Assembly (NCBI GenBank): GCA_029881795.1
Contig: JAOULX010000002.1
Coordinates: 248,001-312,000 of the forward strand
Reading direction: 5' to 3'
DNA from: Gammaproteobacteria bacterium
GTDB taxonomy: Bacteria; Pseudomonadota; Gammaproteobacteria; SZUA-229
Length of the DNA: 64,000 nucleotides
The translations under genes and the position numbers were made by a program. The stretch's first letter is position 1, and every line of letters begins with the position of its first letter. The notes under the pieces are model-generated. The model was not told where the DNA came from. It did not search any database and was given only the letters and a program-made list of their open reading frames with translations. Shown here in pieces: positions 59,314 through 64,000 of the stretch.

Positions 59314-59943
59314 TTAGTTTACCAGTCCCTGTTTAATTGCATAGTGCGTAAGCTCGGCATTATGTTGCATATCCATTTTGGCTAATATTCTTGATCTGTA
59401 TGTACTGATCGTTTTCACACTCAGGCTCAGTTCCTCTGCAATTTCGGATACGGTTTTACCAGACGAAATCATGCACATAACACTGTATTCCCTGTCTGAA
59501 AGTGATTCATGGCGTGGTTTGTCAGTTGCCTGGTCTATTGCCGATGCTAAACTGTCGGCGAGCTCTTCACTAATATATCGTCCGCCATTTGTTACTTTGG
59601 TTATGGCTTTTAACAGTTCCTCTGGTGCACACTCTTTTGTCATGTAGCCTGCTGCGCCTGAACGAATTGCTCTAACGGCATACTGGTCTTCAGGATAGAT
59701 GCTTAACATGAGGACAGGTAAAGATTTATCATGGATCTTGATCCATTTTAAAACTTCTATGCCATTTTTATCCGGTAGTGATATATCTAAAACGACAATA
59801 TCCCATTTTTCATCCCTTATCAGCTGCATTGCCTGTTCGGCGGTGCCGGTTTCACGAATTTCAAAAGTGTTGCTGGCTTCAGAAATTATATTAACAAGTC
59901 CTGAGCGGACTATCGCATGATCATCAACAATCAGAAGTTTCAC
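59314..59943 (-). CDS. NarL/FixJ-family response regulator
   Basis: A 209-residue regulator with a REC domain (Asp53 in VVLDISLPDKNG, KECA near residue 105) and a LuxR-type HTH (about 145-205: LSDREYSVMCMISSGKTVSEIAEELSLSVKTISTYRSRI pattern). The start is GTG at 59943, five bases from the stop of the upstream kinase gene, so they form a two-component operon. Target genes are not known. Dyads resembling GacA/NarL-type boxes occur elsewhere in the window. Confidence 0.92.
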   Translation of the reverse strand: MKLLIVDDHAIVRSGLVNIISEASNTFEIRETGTAEQAMQLIRDEKWDIVVLDISLPDKNGIEVLKWIKIHDKSLPVLMLSIYPEDQYAVRAIRSGAAGYMTKECAPEELLKAITKVTNGGRYISEELADSLASAIDQATDKPRHESLSDREYSVMCMISSGKTVSEIAEELSLSVKTISTYRSRILAKMDMQHNAELTHYAIKQGLVN

Positions 59944-59948
59944 TTTGT

Positions 59949-61058
59949 TTATTGCTCATATTGTTGGTTATGGGTTAGCGGAATCGTCACTGATACATCA
60001 GTGCCTGAGTTTTTTTGACTCGATATTTTAAAGCTACCATGCAGTCTTTCAACGCGGTCACGCATTCCTAGTATTCCGTAATGGCCTGATGGTATATCTT
60101 TTTTATCATTAAATCCAATGCCGTTATCTTTGATGCTTAACAGGATGTGGTTATTATCAATAGCAATATTGATACGAACTTCGCTGGCTTTGGCATGCTT
60201 GAGTATATTGTTAAATGTTTCTTGTGTGATTCGAAATAGTGGTACAGCAATGTTGTTTTCAATTATGCCATCAAGCTTCTCATCATAGCTGACGAAGGTA
60301 TGTATGTTATGGCGTTTTGAAAATGTATCACTTAGCCATTCGATTGCTGCGATTAAGCCCAGATCATCTAACACCGATGGTCTCAAATCACTGATAATTC
60401 TGCGGACAGACTTAACGGCATTGTCAAGATCGTATGACATTCGCTCAAGTCGTTTATCGAAATCATCGTCTTTGACGGTTAGTTTCGAGCGCATCAGGCT
60501 GGTATCAAATTTTAAAGCGGCAAGTGTGCCGCCCAGATCATCATGGATATCCTGAGCAATACGAAGGCGTTCTTGTTCTCGTACGGTTTCCATGTGACCG
60601 ACTAGTTCTCGATACTGCTCACGCGACTTATGCAGTTTGTCTTCTATTTGTTGCTTTTCGATCAGAGAGTTATAGTTTTGTATGGCATTGTTGATACTTG
60701 GAACGAGCCTGGAGAGATTGTCCTTAAGTACATAATCCTGAAAGCCTGCTTTCATCGATTCTACTGCGCTTTCTTCTCCGATAGTGCCAGAGACTATGAT
60801 GACAGGGATGTCGGGTAGTGACTGGTTACTTAACCGCAACACATCCCATGATGAAAAGCCGGGCATATTATGGTCTGTCAGTATGACATCCCATTTCTGC
60901 TGAGTTAAAAGTCGCTCAAAAGACAATTTGTCTATTGCATGTTCGCATTTTTCTATCAGATCGATATTTTGTACTTCAGAGCAGATCAGAAAAGCATCAT
61001 CTTCTGAATCATCGACAATCAGTATTTGCAGGGAGTTTCTGTTCATGGGCTCATGCAT
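59949..61058 (-). CDS. REC-containing histidine kinase (HisKA_3)
   Basis: A 369-residue soluble kinase with an N-terminal REC (about 8-130, Asp62 in LTDHNMPGFSS), a coiled linker, and a NarX/DesK-type HisKA_3 domain. His172 lies in RIAQDIHDDLGGTLAAL. A HATPase domain follows (DNGIGFND, GHYGILGMRDRVERLHG). There are no TM segments. It pairs with the NarL-type regulator just downstream. Because the input is a receiver, it should be switched by another kinase, for example one of the membrane kinases in this island. An ATG 12 bases downstream is an alternative start. Confidence 0.9.
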   Translation of the reverse strand: MHEPMNRNSLQILIVDDSEDDAFLICSEVQNIDLIEKCEHAIDKLSFERLLTQQKWDVILTDHNMPGFSSWDVLRLSNQSLPDIPVIIVSGTIGEESAVESMKAGFQDYVLKDNLSRLVPSINNAIQNYNSLIEKQQIEDKLHKSREQYRELVGHMETVREQERLRIAQDIHDDLGGTLAALKFDTSLMRSKLTVKDDDFDKRLERMSYDLDNAVKSVRRIISDLRPSVLDDLGLIAAIEWLSDTFSKRHNIHTFVSYDEKLDGIIENNIAVPLFRITQETFNNILKHAKASEVRINIAIDNNHILLSIKDNGIGFNDKKDIPSGHYGILGMRDRVERLHGSFKISSQKNSGTDVSVTIPLTHNQQYEQ

Positions 61059-61159
61059 ATTTTATATACTTTATGTTGTGTATTCTGGTTTTTATCATTT
61101 AGTATAGAGCCAGTATAGCTGCAAGAAATACTATTTGCTTTATACAATAAAGCAGGTGT

Positions 61160-61184
61160 CGGTTTTTGTCTGACAAAAAAACCG
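61160..61184. other. Inverted repeat between divergent regulator genes
   Basis: CGGTTTTTGTC and GACAAAAAAACCG form an imperfect inverted repeat (a 2-base bulge), followed by an AAAACCGGTTTT palindrome that shares its right side. It lies between the divergent kinase gene and the CheY-like gene. Confidence 0.4.
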
Positions 61185-61293
61185 GTTTTGACCTATAGAA
61201 TAGCTGTCTTCTATTAAGTAAACTTCGCTACAAGCCTATGAATGCGATAAGGATTTAATTTTATAGTTATATTTGAGTAATATTGGATCCAAA

Positions 61294-61740
61294 ATGAATC
61301 AAAAAACATATACTGTGCTTCTGGTTGAAGATAACGACGACGATGCCTTTTTGACTGAATCTGTCGTTAAAAATTTTCAATCCGAGATAACCGTTGTGGT
61401 GAACCGAGTAATCGACGGTAAAGAGGCGCTTGATTATATGCTTAATCAGGACAAATACAGTGATTCAAAATACGCTGTTCCCGATTTGGTATTACTGGAT
61501 CTGAAAATGCCGCGCTTGAATGGTTTATCATTTTTGCAGCATATATCAGAACAGACAGATTTGACCAATGTTCCTGTGGTCGTGCTCACAACGTCACTGG
61601 AGCAGAGTGATATTGCACAGGCTTATAAATATGGTGCTAATGCCTATATGAGAAAGCCGGTGGATTTCGGCGAATTTGTGGCGCAGATGGATATTGTTCT
61701 TAACTTTTGGTTGCTTATTAATAAGCGGCCTCAGTATTAA
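61294..61740 (+). CDS. Rcp1-type single-domain response regulator
   Basis: A 148-residue receiver with no output domain: VEDNDDDAFL acidic pocket, phospho-Asp69 in LLDLKMPRLNG, VVLTTS and the Lys in YMRKPVDFGEF. The long alpha4-side insertion and the NDDD signature match response regulators that serve phytochrome-like kinases. The kinases at 55445 and 62078 have such HisKA domains. A TTG at 61273 is in frame, but the ATG at 61294 has TTGGA at a good distance. Confidence 0.88.
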   Translation: MNQKTYTVLLVEDNDDDAFLTESVVKNFQSEITVVVNRVIDGKEALDYMLNQDKYSDSKYAVPDLVLLDLKMPRLNGLSFLQHISEQTDLTNVPVVVLTTSLEQSDIAQAYKYGANAYMRKPVDFGEFVAQMDIVLNFWLLINKRPQY

Positions 61741-61758
61741 TTTTTAGCTAGGAACAAA

Positions 61759-61869
61759 ATGAAGATAAAAGTAACAGCGTGCTTATTGATGTTTTTTCTG
61801 ATTTCTTGTGAGGACAAGTCATCAGATAATTATTCGCCAACATTAACAGATGTAACTGAAAAGAAATAG
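61759..61869 (+). CDS. Tiny putative lipoprotein (36 aa)
   Basis: A 36-codon gene with an AGGA ribosome binding site five bases from its ATG, 18 bp after the CheY-like gene. It begins with a lipoprotein signal (MKIKVTACLLMFFLISC, lipidated Cys17) and leaves a 20-residue mature peptide (EDKSSDNYSPTLTDVTEKK after the Cys). No homologue is known to me. Co-transcription with the response regulator is likely. Confidence 0.55.
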   Translation: MKIKVTACLLMFFLISCEDKSSDNYSPTLTDVTEKK

Positions 61870-62077
61870 AGATTATATTGATCCAGAGCGCTGTATATTA
61901 TAAATTGCAGGATAATCTGATATTAATTTAAATATATTAAATTAACTTTTCAGCTGCTGTATTTATAGTGATTAATTTCAGACCAAAATTTGTTTGGAAG
62001 GGGAGGGCTATCAGGCGGCTGGATCTTGTCTCACACAATTATTATAAAAATAAACGAAATATGACAGCTCATAAATT

Positions 62078-63988
62078 ATGCTAGATAGAATAAAAAATCT
62101 CTGGAGGGGGTCTATAACTCGTCAGTTTATGATTGCTGTAGCATTCGTTCATGTCGTGCTTATGGGGATGTTTATTTCTGACCTGGTAAGGCAGCAGTCA
62201 GCGTTTTTAAAAACCCATGATTTAAACTTCGCAACAGAGTTAGCCGAATCGCTCTCTATATTAAGCGTATCCTGGTTTTTGGCAAATGATCTATCGGGCA
62301 TGGAAGAGATCATGCACAGGCATATGCGCTTCTCTACAATAGACTATGTTCTTTTGTTGTCACCTAGTCTGCAAGTGATGGCGCATTCAGATGCTAAAAA
62401 CATGGGTAAGTACGCAACGGATGCTGTTAGTCGTAAGCTATTAAAGGCTGGCAGGGTCACTACTGTGCTGATCAATGAAAAAAAACGGCTTGATGTTGCC
62501 GCGCCAATTATAGTGAATGCTGAGTTGATTGGTTGGGCGCGTATTGGCTTTACTAAAACACATGAGCTGGATAACGAATTTGCGCTGATTCGTAACGGCA
62601 TTTTATATACATTGCTTGCTCTTGTTGTAGGTTTAATTTTTGCCTATCTAATGGGCAGGGGGGTGACTCGTGGTTTGCGAGCTCTGGTCACGGTAACAGA
62701 GAGCGTCAGTCAAGGTGATATCGACAAGCGGGTAGTTCTTAATCGTGATGATGAGTTAGGTCAGCTCGGTCAGGATCTGAACAAAATGCTGGATGCTCTG
62801 TTTGCCGCTCAGCAGGAATTAAACCGCTCAAAAGAGCAGCTTGCTCTTAGTGAGCAGCGATTTTCTCTTGCCATGTCAGGCTCGAAAGATGGTCTGTGGG
62901 ACTGGAATATAGAAACTGACCAGGTATATTATTCAGAGCAGTGGGCTGTTTTGGTCTCGGCTGACTATCAACAGTTAGGCACATCACTGGATGAGTGGAA
63001 AAAACGTCTGGTGCCCCGCTATAAAGAAAACGTGGTGTCACGCTTAATGCAGCATATCAATGGACTGGGTGAGAACTATAGCAGTATCCATCAAGTGATA
63101 TCTGATAACGGTAATGTGCGTTGGTATCACGAACGTGGTCGGGTAATACGTAAAAATAACAAGCCTGTTCGTATCATCGTGACAAGCTCTGATATCACGC
63201 AACAGAAAGAGTCTGATGAGCGGCTCAGACGTAATGAGCGGGCTTTAAAAAGCATGGCCAGTGAGCTTGAAAACAGGGTTCAGCAGCGTACTTCGCAGTT
63301 GGAGCAGGCGAATAAAGAACTGGAGTCATTTGCATATTCTGTTTCACATGATTTGCGGGCACCATTAAGAGCAATAAGTGGCTTTAGTAATATTGTAGCG
63401 ACACGCTTCACTGCAAAGCTGGAAACAGAAGCGAACGAATACCTGGCCCGAATTATCAGTGCCTGTGAAAGAATGAGTGAGTTAATCGATGGTTTGCTGG
63501 CGTTGTCTAGAATTACTCGTAGTCCGATAGCGTTCATAAGTGTAGACCTCAGTGCTATTGCTCACAATGTCATCGATAATATGAAAGAGTTGTCGCTGCT
63601 AAATAATGTAGAGCTGGTGATTCATCCTGATATGCATGTTTTTGCCGATAAACTGTTAATGCATGCCGTTATGACTAATCTTATTGATAACGCAATAAAA
63701 TTTAGCGGCAAGGTCGCCGCTGCAAAAATTGAAGTGGGCTGCGAGCATATTAACGGAGTTAAAACGTATTTTGTTAAAGACAATGGTGCCGGTTTTGATC
63801 CTGAATACGCCGATAAATTATTTGGTGCATTTCAGCGTCTGCATCATCAGAGTGACTATGCAGGGACAGGTATTGGCCTGGCGACGGTGCAGAGAATTAT
63901 TTCCAAGCACAATGGCGTGATCTGGGCAGAATCATCACCGGGGCAGGGGGCGGCTTTTTATTTTCAAATAGAAAGCGTTGTTTCGTAG
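62078..63988 (+). CDS. Sensor histidine kinase with Cache-like, HAMP and PAS domains
   Basis: A 636-residue kinase: TM1 (about 16-37), periplasmic domain (about 38-175), TM2 (about 179-198), HAMP (about 200-250), PAS/PAC (about 260-380), HisKA with His424 (VSHDLRAPLRAISGFS) and HATPase_c (NLIDNAIKFS, DNGAGFD, GTGIGLATVQRI). The sensor and HAMP are paralogous to those of the kinase at 53193. The kinase half instead resembles phytochrome-type kinases, fitting the Rcp1-type regulator gene upstream. It ends twelve bases before the window edge. Confidence 0.92.
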   Translation: MLDRIKNLWRGSITRQFMIAVAFVHVVLMGMFISDLVRQQSAFLKTHDLNFATELAESLSILSVSWFLANDLSGMEEIMHRHMRFSTIDYVLLLSPSLQVMAHSDAKNMGKYATDAVSRKLLKAGRVTTVLINEKKRLDVAAPIIVNAELIGWARIGFTKTHELDNEFALIRNGILYTLLALVVGLIFAYLMGRGVTRGLRALVTVTESVSQGDIDKRVVLNRDDELGQLGQDLNKMLDALFAAQQELNRSKEQLALSEQRFSLAMSGSKDGLWDWNIETDQVYYSEQWAVLVSADYQQLGTSLDEWKKRLVPRYKENVVSRLMQHINGLGENYSSIHQVISDNGNVRWYHERGRVIRKNNKPVRIIVTSSDITQQKESDERLRRNERALKSMASELENRVQQRTSQLEQANKELESFAYSVSHDLRAPLRAISGFSNIVATRFTAKLETEANEYLARIISACERMSELIDGLLALSRITRSPIAFISVDLSAIAHNVIDNMKELSLLNNVELVIHPDMHVFADKLLMHAVMTNLIDNAIKFSGKVAAAKIEVGCEHINGVKTYFVKDNGAGFDPEYADKLFGAFQRLHHQSDYAGTGIGLATVQRIISKHNGVIWAESSPGQGAAFYFQIESVVS

Positions 63989-64000
63989 TCATATCATAGC

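Overview
The window reads as ordinary gammaproteobacterial chromosome. The block leuC-leuD-leuB-asd-fimV-truA-trpF-(trpB-trpA)-accD-folC-SPOR protein-cvpA-purF-...-metZ has the gene order known from Pseudomonas and relatives, here with trpBA next to trpF. The moderate base composition and the many c-di-GMP and two-component proteins suggest a free-living aquatic gammaproteobacterium. A Methylophaga/Thiotrichales-like organism is my best guess, but no single gene proves it. I saw no rRNA, tRNA, CRISPR array, prophage or insertion sequence.

Layout. (1) 1-9023: psd, a PCuAC copper chaperone, prmB, a methyl-accepting chemotaxis protein placed between prmB and aroC, aroC, an HcaT-like MFS transporter, two poorly known small proteins and a YfcE-like phosphoesterase. 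(2) 9024-22404: a secreted protein, a hemolysin III family protein, mtgA, an MFS transporter, a hybrid histidine kinase, a DUF6279-like lipoprotein, a CPXCG protein, rhlE, an MHYT-PAS-GGDEF-EAL protein and a LysR regulator divergent from leuC. (3) 22536-38636: the biosynthetic core (leucine, aspartate semialdehyde, tryptophan, fatty acid, folate, purine) plus fimV and truA. (4) 38639-45401: envelope and stress genes: a TPR protein and an L,D-transpeptidase sharing a C-terminal domain, an M14 amidase, a second L,D-transpeptidase, metZ, an HPF-cold-shock fusion and a YeaD-like mutarotase. (5) 45410-63988: a signalling island with two GGDEF-EAL proteins, four histidine kinases, two stand-alone response regulators, and two periplasmic solute-binding proteins each paired with a membrane signalling protein. 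It also holds a cardiolipin synthase-like protein, an amidohydrolase, a tiny lipoprotein and a decayed efflux gene remnant.

How the parts work together. The core genes form co-directional, often overlapping units (trpF/trpB/trpA, leuC/leuD, accD/folC/SPOR). In the signalling island, solute-binding proteins of transporter type lie directly upstream of a GGDEF-EAL protein (PstS-like) and of a histidine kinase (PhnD-like). No permease or ATPase gene accompanies either pair, so they look like ligand-sensing modules rather than uptake systems. This arrangement, the paired REC domains of the 57-61 kb cluster, and the macA/ABC-ATPase fossil at 49 kb are the points most worth following up.
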